A model generated the notes under the pieces. It did no database searches, was not told the DNA's origin, and saw nothing but the letters and a program-made list of their open reading frames with translations. A DNA stretch of 64,000 nt from Deltaproteobacteria bacterium UBA6106 (GTDB lineage Bacteria > Desulfobacterota > Syntrophorhabdia > Syntrophorhabdales > Syntrophorhabdaceae), in assembly GCA_002428485.1 (NCBI GenBank), contig DIWM01000010.1, positions 1 through 64,000 on the forward strand, written 5' to 3'. The translations under genes and the position numbers were made by a program. Positions 17,731 through 26,097 of the stretch are shown here, one piece after another (the first letter of the stretch is position 1; the number at the start of each line of letters is the position of its first letter).

Positions 17731-18675
17731 TCAGGGGTATAGTAATTTGCGAACCGTATCTTTCATGCGGCATTTTCTATCTTTAAGAACCTCCCTGGAC
17801 ACGTGAAGATATCCTCGGCCGTCAGTGGTCGCTCCGGCAGCCGCAAAGGCCGACGATCTTCTGGAGTCGTGGTAGTATTTGACCTTTATGTCATAAGCCA
17901 GGCTCACAATTGTTGCATGAACGAGGTCGGTATGCACCTCTTTGGCGTTTGCATATAGTGAAAGATAATCGTATGGAGTGTCAGAGATGAATATGTTCTT
18001 TATGTCTTCGTTATATTTTGCTGTATAGAACATGTGTTGCGGCCGTATGATGTCATCCTTCGAGGACCGTAAGCTATCAGGCTCGGGCATGTTGTTAAAG
18101 GTTGAAACGATATAGTCTTTTGAGGAAAAGCCGCACGGGTTATAAACATCGCTTACGAAGAAGGCGCAATCTATCCCGGGATGGCAGTTTGGCAGCAGGT
18201 CTTTATACAATGCATACGTTTCGTTATCGCGCGATATGAAACCTGCAAGATTGACGTTTGCCTCTATGTATTCGAAGAATGCTTTTACCTCTTTTTGGTT
18301 ATACTGCTGGGCGCCAATCCCCATGAAGAGAACTTTCATATCAGGATGGGATTTCAAAAAATCGTTGACCCAGTATAGTGCGCTGCCTGTACGCAAAAAT
18401 TCTTCGGTTGCAAACATCCCGCTCATGACAAACAGGTCCGATTTTATATAGAGACCCAGATGCGCTGCGTTGCGAAAACAATTTTCTTTGGACGTGAATG
18501 TTTTCCGGGATTGCAGGCGCATGGCATTATTATAATAGTGCGACATTGGCGTAACAAAAATAATATCGCTTTCCGGCAGCGCTTGCTTCAGAAGCTCCAT
18601 GGCCCCTATGTCAATGAAGGCTTCCCCAAGATTGGTCATCCAGCAATTGCCGTAATAAGCTATTCTAAGAGACAT
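17731..18675 (-). CDS. Polysaccharide pyruvyltransferase-like protein
   Basis: 314 residues. Features of the PS_pyruv_trans family: NLGEAFIDIGAMELL near the N terminus, SDLFVMSGMFATEE, VLFMGIGAQQY, FISRDNETYALYKDLL followed by PGIDCAFF, and a late DLVHATIVSLAYDIKVKYY where family members have an (R/H)xH...A site. Family enzymes place pyruvate from PEP as a ketal on a sugar, giving an acid group. The start abuts the stop of wzt with no gap, so the two are tightly linked. It may supply another end or side modification of the exported glycan. Assignment rests on motif pattern, not on an alignment. Confidence 0.6.
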   Translation of the reverse strand: MSLRIAYYGNCWMTNLGEAFIDIGAMELLKQALPESDIIFVTPMSHYYNNAMRLQSRKTFTSKENCFRNAAHLGLYIKSDLFVMSGMFATEEFLRTGSALYWVNDFLKSHPDMKVLFMGIGAQQYNQKEVKAFFEYIEANVNLAGFISRDNETYALYKDLLPNCHPGIDCAFFVSDVYNPCGFSSKDYIVSTFNNMPEPDSLRSSKDDIIRPQHMFYTAKYNEDIKNIFISDTPYDYLSLYANAKEVHTDLVHATIVSLAYDIKVKYYHDSRRSSAFAAAGATTDGRGYLHVSREVLKDRKCRMKDTVRKLLYP

Positions 18676-19932
18676 TTACGTGACCTGCCATGTATGCTCC
18701 ACCAGGGCAACCCCTGCCCAAGTAACATCGGGCAGTTTCCCGGTGCCAAAGAAATCCCCCCCCTCAACAGCGATCTCTGTGGCATAAGGCACGTTGAATA
18801 TAGTATCGCCGTTTGCTTCGGCTATCTTGATATGCAGCCTGTATTTCCCTGGAAGAAAAGGTACCTTCGGCAAATGACAGAGCAACCGTGCCGCAGGAGG
18901 CTGCAGGTCAACGCCGCGGTTGTCGGATATCCCGGTATGGAGAATGCAAACCCTAGTGTCGTTAAGGGTGTTGACAGCGATCGAAACAAGCAGGTTTTTT
19001 TGCGGGGAGGTTGTCTCAAGGACAAGGCAGATGAAACCGGCCGCCCCGGCCTGCAAGACGGGAGATTCAACTCCCTTATTGTTAAGAAGGTCGACCTTTT
19101 TCAGGGCTATGCCGAATTTGTCGTTTGACGCGATCACTCCTCCGTCCGTCGGGTGTGATGTCGCTATAGTTTGCAGGTAGGCATCGACCACAATGTCGGT
19201 TTTGCCCAGAGCGGCAATTTTTCCTTCAGTAAGTAAAATTCCAGAGTTGCATAATTGCCTTATTGCCCCCATGTTGTGGCTAACGAAGAGAACCGTCCGT
19301 CCTTCCTGCGCAACATCTCCCATCTTCCCAAGACATTTCTTCTGGAACTCCGCATCCCCAACGGCCAGCACTTCATCGACCAGGAGTATTTCCGGCTCGA
19401 GGTGGGCGGCTACCGCAAAGGCCAGGCGCACATACATTCCGCTCGAGTATCGCTTGACCGGCGTATCAAGGAACTTTTCGATCTCTGAAAAGGCCACAAT
19501 CTCGTCGAATTTTTTGCTGATCTCTGCCCTCGTCATGCCGAGGATTGTGCCGTTGAGATAGATGTTCTCTCTTCCTGTCAGTTCAGGATGAAATCCGGTC
19601 CCGACTTCCAGGAGGCTTGCCACTCTCCCTCGAAGCGCTATTTTTCCGGTTGTAGGCGGCGTAATTTTCGATAGGATCTTAAGCAGGGTGCTTTTGCCCG
19701 CACCGTTTCGGCCGATAATGCCTATAGTCTCCCCTTCATTTACATTGAAGCTTACATCTCTCAGCGCCCAAAATTCATCGTTCTCCTTGTCATTGTTCTT
19801 ATTTCCTCGCGTAAGGGATTTAATCGCATGCGCGGTCTTTGACGCTAATTGTTCGCGCAAGCTCAGGTAGCCCCGATGGACTCCGATCTTGTATTTTTTC
19901 CCTATATTTTTGATCTCTATGATCGGCTTCAT
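18676..19932 (-). CDS. wzt: Polysaccharide ABC transporter ATPase with C-terminal glycan-binding domain
   Basis: 418 residues. The ATPase domain has Walker A GRNGAGKST (~74-82), the signature YSSGMYVRLAF, Walker B ILLVDEVLAVGD and the switch LFVSHNM. After ~residue 265 comes an extra beta-rich domain (for example GKYRLHIKIAEANGDTIF) of the Wzt C-terminal type. In E. coli O9a this domain binds the capped non-reducing end and ties export to chain completion. Its presence implies a terminally modified glycan made in the cytoplasm. The gene starts 12 bases after wzm. Confidence 0.92.
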   Translation of the reverse strand: MKPIIEIKNIGKKYKIGVHRGYLSLREQLASKTAHAIKSLTRGNKNNDKENDEFWALRDVSFNVNEGETIGIIGRNGAGKSTLLKILSKITPPTTGKIALRGRVASLLEVGTGFHPELTGRENIYLNGTILGMTRAEISKKFDEIVAFSEIEKFLDTPVKRYSSGMYVRLAFAVAAHLEPEILLVDEVLAVGDAEFQKKCLGKMGDVAQEGRTVLFVSHNMGAIRQLCNSGILLTEGKIAALGKTDIVVDAYLQTIATSHPTDGGVIASNDKFGIALKKVDLLNNKGVESPVLQAGAAGFICLVLETTSPQKNLLVSIAVNTLNDTRVCILHTGISDNRGVDLQPPAARLLCHLPKVPFLPGKYRLHIKIAEANGDTIFNVPYATEIAVEGGDFFGTGKLPDVTWAGVALVEHTWQVT

Positions 19933-19944
19933 CCTATTGACCCT

Positions 19945-20784
19945 TCATGCGATATCGGCGAAATAAGATTCTGTCCGTCTGAAATAGAATAGTCCGAACA
20001 GGAAATAGATGATACTGACAAAGAGAGAAACGGCAAGCGTATCCCATTCTATCGTTGATCTTCCGAGCAATCCGGTCCGGGCACCGTTGATGACGCTTGC
20101 CATTGGGTTCAGACAAAGAAACAGCGTTTTTACTACGGGATATTTGTCCAGCATTGCGGCTGGATAGATGACGGGGGTTACATAGAAGCCTATATTGATA
20201 AAAAATGGAAGCGCGTACCGCACATCCCGATACTTGACATTCAACGAAGCAAGAAAAAGACCGATGCCTAAGGCAGTAAATGTCACGATCAATAACAGGA
20301 GAGGAATGATCGCAACCCCGACCAATTGCGGCATAAAACCATAATACGCCATCATTACCACGAGAATGGCAGATGAAACCGCGAGATCGACAAATGCCGT
20401 TGTAACGCTCGTGGCTGGTATGATCAGTCGTGGAAAATAGACCTTCTGGATAAGGCTCGCGTTTGCTACCATGGATTGGGCAGAATTGTTGACTGTGGAT
20501 GAAAAATACTGCCAGAGCAAAAGACCGGTATAGAGAAAAATAGGATAGGGTGTCCCGTCACCACTCTCAATGCCGGCCATACGGTTAAAAATGAAGGTAA
20601 AGACCGCCATGGTCATCACCGGCTGGAGTATAATCCAAAGCACTCCCAGCAAGGTCTGTTTGTATCGTACCGAGATATCACGCCATGCCATGACCAGGAA
20701 CAGGTCGCGATAAGCCCAAAATTCTCTCCACTCAATATGAATAAATTTTTTGGGCGGTTCAATGATGCTTTCTTTAGACTGCAT
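19945..20784 (-). CDS. wzm: Polysaccharide ABC transporter permease
   Basis: 279 residues of the ABC-2 permease family with about six membrane helices. The N-terminal WREFWAYRDLFLVMAWRDI and YKQTLLGVLWIILQPVMTM are hallmarks of Wzm/KpsM/TagG. It moves the undecaprenyl-linked polysaccharide across the inner membrane with Wzt. It is the first gene of the minus-strand operon, with GGAGG and AAGGA stretches upstream of its start. It is divergent from the GT2 gene at 20,988, with a 203-bp shared control region. Confidence 0.92.
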   Translation of the reverse strand: MQSKESIIEPPKKFIHIEWREFWAYRDLFLVMAWRDISVRYKQTLLGVLWIILQPVMTMAVFTFIFNRMAGIESGDGTPYPIFLYTGLLLWQYFSSTVNNSAQSMVANASLIQKVYFPRLIIPATSVTTAFVDLAVSSAILVVMMAYYGFMPQLVGVAIIPLLLLIVTFTALGIGLFLASLNVKYRDVRYALPFFINIGFYVTPVIYPAAMLDKYPVVKTLFLCLNPMASVINGARTGLLGRSTIEWDTLAVSLFVSIIYFLFGLFYFRRTESYFADIA

Positions 20785-20951
20785 ACTAAGAATCCTTGCC
20801 TCCGAATACCGATGGGTTCAAATATTTATCCTATCACAAAGCTTTAACTATCGTCTATAGTGACCGTCATCTTGAGCCTTTCTATCTTGGAAATGCTTGT
20901 AACTATCTATCGGTATTTGGTTTTTTTATTGCCTTGAAGAACAAAAGTGGC

Positions 20952-20981
20952 TTTACATGCTTCGGCCGGTTTTGTTAAAAT
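20952..20981 (+). promoter_or_regulatory. Candidate promoter of the plus-strand glycan-pilMNOPQ operon
   Basis: TTTACA at 20952-20957, an 18-bp spacer and TAAAAT at 20976-20981. The predicted start of transcription falls at or within a base or two of the ATG at 20988. No Shine-Dalgarno sequence precedes that ATG, so the message may be leaderless. Confidence 0.5.
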
Positions 20982-20987
20982 CTATAG

Positions 20988-21815
20988 ATGGCAAAAATCT
21001 CGGTTATTATACCCTGCTTTAATCACGGAGAATATGTCGATGAGGCCGTTGAAAGCGCCTTAGGCCAGACGCTTCAAGACATCGAGATCATTATCGTCAA
21101 TGACGGCTCAACCGATGAATCGACGAACCGGCTGCTTGCCGGGTACTCAGAACAAAAGAGAACGGTTCTTACAATCCCCCATCAGGGCCTTGCTGCAGCC
21201 AGAAATGCAGGCATTAAAGAGTCTCATGGCGAATATATTCTGCCACTTGACGCTGATGATAAGATAGGCAGCAGGTATGCGGAGGAAGCAGTTAAAATAC
21301 TGGACAATGATAAAAATGTCGGCATTGTATATTGTGAAGCGGATATGTTTGGCGAAAAGACCGGACGATGGAATTTGCACAAATATAGCCTTCGGCAGGA
21401 GCTTATAGAGAACCAGATATTCTGCAGCGCCTTTTTCAGAAAACAGGATTGGGAAGCCGCAGGCGGATATAATCCTAATATGCTTTACGGCTATGAGGAC
21501 TGGGATCTCTGGCTTTCTCTGATCGAGATGGGCAGGTCAGTGCATAAGCTGCCTGACGTCCATTTTTTCTATCGTGTACGGAAAGATTCCATGATCCACA
21601 ATATGGAGGATGAGGAAAGGCAATTTCTGTTTCGGCAGATCTACCTGAACCACCTTCAGATATACAGCAGGGAATTCCCCGATCCTGTCAGCCTTTACCG
21701 TGAAAACCAGCGTTTGAAGAAGGACTATGATGCTATCAGGCGATCAAAAGATTACGCACTGGGGAAATTGTTGCTGGACCCGTTAAGGATGATAAAGAGA
21801 TCCATAGTTAAATGA
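20988..21815 (+). CDS. Family 2 glycosyltransferase
   Basis: 275 residues with a complete GT-A core: ISVIIPCFNHGEYVDEAVESA, IEIIIVNDGSTDES, GLAAARNAGI, LPLDADD (metal site), GYEDWDLWLSL (acceptor and base region). The C-terminal ~50 residues are basic and helical. It probably builds the lipid-linked glycan in the cytoplasm. It is the first gene of a long operon and overlaps the next by 4 bases (ATGA). There is no ribosome site upstream of the ATG. Confidence 0.88.
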   Translation: MAKISVIIPCFNHGEYVDEAVESALGQTLQDIEIIIVNDGSTDESTNRLLAGYSEQKRTVLTIPHQGLAAARNAGIKESHGEYILPLDADDKIGSRYAEEAVKILDNDKNVGIVYCEADMFGEKTGRWNLHKYSLRQELIENQIFCSAFFRKQDWEAAGGYNPNMLYGYEDWDLWLSLIEMGRSVHKLPDVHFFYRVRKDSMIHNMEDEERQFLFRQIYLNHLQIYSREFPDPVSLYRENQRLKKDYDAIRRSKDYALGKLLLDPLRMIKRSIVK

Positions 21816-22114
21816 GTAAAACACACCTTATAAAGATAACAAACAAGATAAAGAAGGCAGCTAAGATCATCAGGAACGAAGGGTTCCCGGCATTCGTAGG
21901 GAAGCTGGCGAGAAGGGTCGTCTACGGGATGGTCAACACAGCCGTAGCCGTGTCCTTTAAGGGCAGAAGATGCAGGCTTACACGATCTGCACTGGAGAAC
22001 AGATTTACAGAAAAGAAGGTAGTTCGCAACATGGAGACGGCGGCTGAGCGCGCACAAGAGCAGAAGTTTTTTGAGGAAATTAAAGCAGATATTATGAAGG
22101 AAATAAGGCCGTGA
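21812..22114 (+). CDS. Small basic protein between glycosyltransferase genes, unknown
   Basis: 100 residues, overlapping the preceding stop by 4 bases and the next start (GTG 22111) by 4 bases, which argues that it is translated. It is basic in the first 65 residues (KITNKIKKAAKIIRNEG, KLARRVVYG) and acidic and helical at the end (AAERAQEQKFFEEIKADIMKEI). I do not recognise it as a stand-alone family. The KIIRNEGFPAFVGKLARR stretch resembles linkers found inside large multi-domain glycosyltransferases, so it may be a split-off adaptor or membrane-associating piece. No signal peptide. Confidence 0.6.
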   Translation: MSKTHLIKITNKIKKAAKIIRNEGFPAFVGKLARRVVYGMVNTAVAVSFKGRRCRLTRSALENRFTEKKVVRNMETAAERAQEQKFFEEIKADIMKEIRP

Positions 22115-24252
22115 TCTCGACGACGCAGTCGTTCTCGGTGATCATCGTCAACCGTGACGGAAAAGAATTTCTGAAGCCCTGCTTGCAATCTTTGCGCGAT
22201 ATGGACAGAAATGGATTTGCAGCAGAGATAACAGTTGTCGATAATCTCTCGCAAGATGGATCGACAGAGCTTTTGTATTCGCAGTACCCGGAAGTGACGG
22301 TGTTAAGAAATGATGTCAACAGCTATGTCGGGGCGATCAATCTCGGAATAGAGCGTTCAAAAGGCGACTATATTGTGCTGCTCAATAATGACACTATCGT
22401 GGAAAAGAACTGGCTCATGGGTCTTTACAAAGTGATGGAAGAAGACGACAGGGTAGGGGTCGTCCAGAGCAAGATCATTTTTTTCGACAGAGAGACGATA
22501 AACAGCGTGGGAGTGGAAGAGGTTGAAGACTTTTATTTCCGGGATAAGGGGTTTGGAGAAAAGGACAAAGGGCAATACGGGAATGTAGCTGAGATAGAAT
22601 ATTTCACCGGTGGGTCGGCAATGATCAGGAGGGCCTGTTTGCAGGAGGTGGGAGACTTTGACGAAGATTTTATCATGTTCTTCGAGGATATAGATTACAG
22701 CCTCCGCTGCAGATCGAAAGGATGGAAGATCCTCTATTCCCCGTTCAGCGTTGTGCTTCATAAATTCCATGGGTCCTCCTCCTCCGAGCTCTGTGATTAC
22801 CTGTGCACCAGAAACAGGTTCCTGTGCCTTGCAAAACATTTCCCGCAAAACCTTTCCGGGAGTATCCGATCATCGCACTTTTATAGGACCGGAGAGCATC
22901 AATTTCTCTGCGAAGCGCTCCTGGGTGCAATAAAAAAACTGATCGAATGTCGTGGGATTGAAAATGCCACGGAGACCATAAACACATTAAAACAGGATGT
23001 CCTTTCGATCTATGGTCCGGTGAAAACCTACCATTTTTTTTCACAGGCCGAGCTTCTTCTCGGGTTGAGGAAAATGAGCATCGGGATCTATGATCATGCC
23101 TTCCATTTTCCCGGCGGCGGTCAGAGGTACGTGGCAAAGATGGCGGAGACCTTGCAGGACAAATATGATGTTACATATATCGCCAACAAGGATGTCGGGA
23201 TCGATCAGTATAAGAGCTGGTTCAATATCGACCTGTCAAAATGCAGATTAAAAGTCATAAAGATCCCTTTTTATGAGAAGCTCGATGAATATTTTATCAA
23301 CGAAAGCATGGCGATGTTCGAATATAACAATCCTTTCGATGTGATCAGCAAAGAAAGCATCAATTATGACGTATTTATAAACGCCAACATGTTAAGCAAG
23401 GTGGAGCCCCTCTCTACCCTGTCATTATTTATCTGCCATTTCCCGGACACGAAGCAAGGCAGGTTCTTTTATGCCGACCGGTATGATTACCTTGTGAGCA
23501 ACGGAGAGTACACAGCATCATGGATAAAAAAGAGGTGGGGTATGGATCCGACGCATTTTTTATACCCTCCTGTTGATATGTATAACGGCAAAAGCAGCCC
23601 GTCGACAAAGAAAAAAATTATCCTGTCGGCGGCAAGGTTTGAGGTCGGGGGGAGTAAGAAACAGCTGGAGATGATCCGGGCATTTACACGCCTTGCGGAA
23701 GAATATGAGGACATAAGGAAAGAATGGAAATTCATCGTTGCAGGCGGGAATTTTCCAGAAAACCCCTATTTCAAAAAGGTAGAGGGGGTTGTGCGGTCGC
23801 AGCCATATAATATAGAGCTGAGACCTGATGTCGGGTACGAAGAATTAATGACGCTGTATAGAGACGCCGCGATTTTCTGGCATGCATGCGGCCTGGGTGA
23901 AAGCGACCCGCACTTAGTTGAGCATTTTGGAATGACGACTGTTGAAGCGATGCAAAACTACTGTGTGCCGGTGGTAATAGACGGAGGAGGGCAGAAGGAG
24001 ATCGTCGAGCACGGGGTCAGCGGGTACAGGTTCAGCACACCGGAAGAACTGCAGTCCTATACCATGGAGGTTGTCCTTGACCCTGATAAGAGGAAGGAGA
24101 TCGCGGCAAGGGCTTACGAGCGAAGCCACCGTTTCAATTTTGATGTCTTCAAAAGGCAGGTCGTAAAGATGTTCCAGGATATTGAGAATGAGCTGGCAGG
24201 CAGCGAATACGCACTAAAGGATGCAGACGGGTATGGCGATCGATGCGGGTGA
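22111..24252 (+). CDS. Two-domain glycosyltransferase (GT2 fused to GT4)
   Basis: 713 residues from GTG 22111. The N-terminal ~250 residues are GT-A: SVIIVNRDGKEFLKPCLQSL, ITVVDNLSQDGS, LLNNDT (metal site), FFEDIDYSLRCRSKGWKILY. From ~340 a GT-B domain begins: GIYDHAFHFPGGGQRYVAKMAETL, IILSAARFE, and the late GESDPHLVEHFGMTTVEAM with the E-x7-E donor-site pattern, then VVIDGGGQKEIVEHGVSGY. One polypeptide probably adds two sugars or makes a repeat. It overlaps both neighbours by a few bases. Confidence 0.88.
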   Translation: MISTTQSFSVIIVNRDGKEFLKPCLQSLRDMDRNGFAAEITVVDNLSQDGSTELLYSQYPEVTVLRNDVNSYVGAINLGIERSKGDYIVLLNNDTIVEKNWLMGLYKVMEEDDRVGVVQSKIIFFDRETINSVGVEEVEDFYFRDKGFGEKDKGQYGNVAEIEYFTGGSAMIRRACLQEVGDFDEDFIMFFEDIDYSLRCRSKGWKILYSPFSVVLHKFHGSSSSELCDYLCTRNRFLCLAKHFPQNLSGSIRSSHFYRTGEHQFLCEALLGAIKKLIECRGIENATETINTLKQDVLSIYGPVKTYHFFSQAELLLGLRKMSIGIYDHAFHFPGGGQRYVAKMAETLQDKYDVTYIANKDVGIDQYKSWFNIDLSKCRLKVIKIPFYEKLDEYFINESMAMFEYNNPFDVISKESINYDVFINANMLSKVEPLSTLSLFICHFPDTKQGRFFYADRYDYLVSNGEYTASWIKKRWGMDPTHFLYPPVDMYNGKSSPSTKKKIILSAARFEVGGSKKQLEMIRAFTRLAEEYEDIRKEWKFIVAGGNFPENPYFKKVEGVVRSQPYNIELRPDVGYEELMTLYRDAAIFWHACGLGESDPHLVEHFGMTTVEAMQNYCVPVVIDGGGQKEIVEHGVSGYRFSTPEELQSYTMEVVLDPDKRKEIAARAYERSHRFNFDVFKRQVVKMFQDIENELAGSEYALKDADGYGDRCG

Positions 24253-25226
24253 GCGTTATTCTTGTAGCATATAATGCAGAAGCAACGATCCGTGAAGCGA
24301 TATTAAGCCTTCAGCAGCAATCATGCAGCGACTGTGAGGTCGTAGTGGTCGATAATGGCTCGCAGGACAATACGATACCTATTCTTAATGACCTATTGCC
24401 TGGCAGCAAAATTATACGCTGCAACGTAAATACCGGTTTCGCGGGAGGCAACCTGGAAGGCTTAAGGCATGCCGGCGGGGAATACGTTGCGCTTTTAAAC
24501 GCCGATGCCGTTGCTGACCCGTTATGGCTGCAGAGCCTCGTTGAGACGATGGATGCACAGGAAGGGTCAGGGATATGCGCCTCCAGGATCATCAGCTTCG
24601 GATCAAATGTCATAGATAGCGCCGGCGACGGATTTTCCAGCTCCCTGCAAGGTTTTAAGAGGGGAGAAGGAGAATCGCCCGAGAGGTACGGCAAGGGGGA
24701 ATATGTATTCGGAGCCTGCGCATGCGCAGCGCTGTACAGAAGGAAGATGATCGAAGAGACAGGTTTCTTTGATGAGGATTTTTTTCTCATACATGAAGAT
24801 ACGGACCTCAATTTCAGGGCGCAGCTTGCAGGATGGAAGGTCCTCTATGTGCCCGAGGCCGTTGTCTATCATAAAGTAAGATCATCGATAGGCAATATGA
24901 GCGATACGGCCGTATATTATACAATAAGGAACAGGGACCTTGTGAGGGTCAAAAATGTCCCGGCCGGAACCTTCCTGAGATGTTTTCCTCAACTTGTGAT
25001 AAGTATCATCGCTGAATTTATCTATTTTGTTTTAAAATATAAGAAATTGAAATTGTACATGCGTGCTAAAAAAGATGTGATAAGGATGTTGCCCGGCATG
25101 ATGAAAAAGAGGTCATTGATCTTAAAGCAACGGAAGGTCACAAGCAGCTATTTAAAGGGCATAATGACACCGTTGTGTGAGAGGGGCTTCATTAAGTCGA
25201 AAACGAAGAAGATGCTTTATGGTTAG
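24243..25226 (+). CDS. Family 2 glycosyltransferase (rhamnosyltransferase-like)
   Basis: 327 residues. GT-A motifs: VSVILVAYNAEATIREAILSL, CEVVVVDNGSQDN, NTGFAGGNLEGL, LLNADA, and IHEDTDLNFRAQLAGWKVLYVP typical of the rhamnosyltransferase branch. One or two hydrophobic helices near residue 250 (LVISIIAEFIYFVL) may tether it to the membrane. It overlaps the previous gene by 10 bases and the next by 8. It probably acts on the same lipid-linked glycan as its neighbours. Confidence 0.87.
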   Translation: MRVSVILVAYNAEATIREAILSLQQQSCSDCEVVVVDNGSQDNTIPILNDLLPGSKIIRCNVNTGFAGGNLEGLRHAGGEYVALLNADAVADPLWLQSLVETMDAQEGSGICASRIISFGSNVIDSAGDGFSSSLQGFKRGEGESPERYGKGEYVFGACACAALYRRKMIEETGFFDEDFFLIHEDTDLNFRAQLAGWKVLYVPEAVVYHKVRSSIGNMSDTAVYYTIRNRDLVRVKNVPAGTFLRCFPQLVISIIAEFIYFVLKYKKLKLYMRAKKDVIRMLPGMMKKRSLILKQRKVTSSYLKGIMTPLCERGFIKSKTKKMLYG

Positions 25227-26097
25227 CGTGATACTCCCCACATATAATGCCGGAGAGGCGATCCACGGTTTTTTCTCAGCGATAAAGGGACAAACGGTGA
25301 AGTGCGAACTGGTAGTTGTCGACTCCTCATCTACAGACGGTACCCCGGAGGCCGCCCGGTCTTATGGGGCAAGGGTAATATCGATTGAAAAGGCCCTGTT
25401 CAATCACGGGGGAGCGAGGAATCTGGCGATCATGCAATCTCATGGCGATGTTGTTGTCTTTTTCACGCAGGACGCGTTGCCGCACGATGAGCACTGCATC
25501 GAAAAGCTCCTGGAGCCGCTCACGCAGGACAACGTTGCCGCATCATACGGCAGGCAGATCCCGAGGGAGGACGCGAAACCGACCGAGCAGTTCGCGAGGC
25601 GCTTCAATTATCCTGAAAGATCGGCGGTAAAAGGATTGGAAAATGTCCCCGAGATGGGCATAAAGACATTTTTTTTCAGCAATGTTTTTTCGGCGATCAG
25701 GAGGCAGGAATTTGAAAAGCTGGGCATGTTCCCTGAAAATATTGTAATGTTCGAGGATATGATCTACGCGGCCAGGCTGATCACAAATGGCTACAGGATC
25801 GCCTACGTGCCGGAAGCGAAGGTGATCCATTCCCACAACTATTCTCTTGCCGAACAATTCAAGAGATATCGTTGCGCGGGGGTTTCTTTCAAAAAACAGC
25901 CGTGGTTCCTGCAATATGCCGAATCGGGCAAAGAGGGCAGGGCCTACCTCCGGCAGCTACTGAGATATTTGCTGCGGGAAAAGAAGTACCCGTGGATATT
26001 GTATGCCCTGTGTGAGGCGATCTGTAAATACTCCGGGTATCACCTGGGGCTCCACTGCGAAAAAGTCCCCGCAGCGTTTCCGCAAGGAAGAATATGA
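25219..26097 (+). CDS. Family 2 glycosyltransferase
   Basis: 292 residues from ATG 25219, overlapping the previous stop; a longer in-frame start at 25177 is unlikely, since the family N terminus VSVILPTYNAG begins here. GT-A motifs: CELVVVDSSSTDGT, HGGARNLAI, FFTQDA (metal site), MFEDMIYAARLITNGYRIAYVP. The C-terminal helices are basic. It overlaps the next gene by 4 bases (ATGA). Confidence 0.86.
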   Translation: MVSVILPTYNAGEAIHGFFSAIKGQTVKCELVVVDSSSTDGTPEAARSYGARVISIEKALFNHGGARNLAIMQSHGDVVVFFTQDALPHDEHCIEKLLEPLTQDNVAASYGRQIPREDAKPTEQFARRFNYPERSAVKGLENVPEMGIKTFFFSNVFSAIRRQEFEKLGMFPENIVMFEDMIYAARLITNGYRIAYVPEAKVIHSHNYSLAEQFKRYRCAGVSFKKQPWFLQYAESGKEGRAYLRQLLRYLLREKKYPWILYALCEAICKYSGYHLGLHCEKVPAAFPQGRI

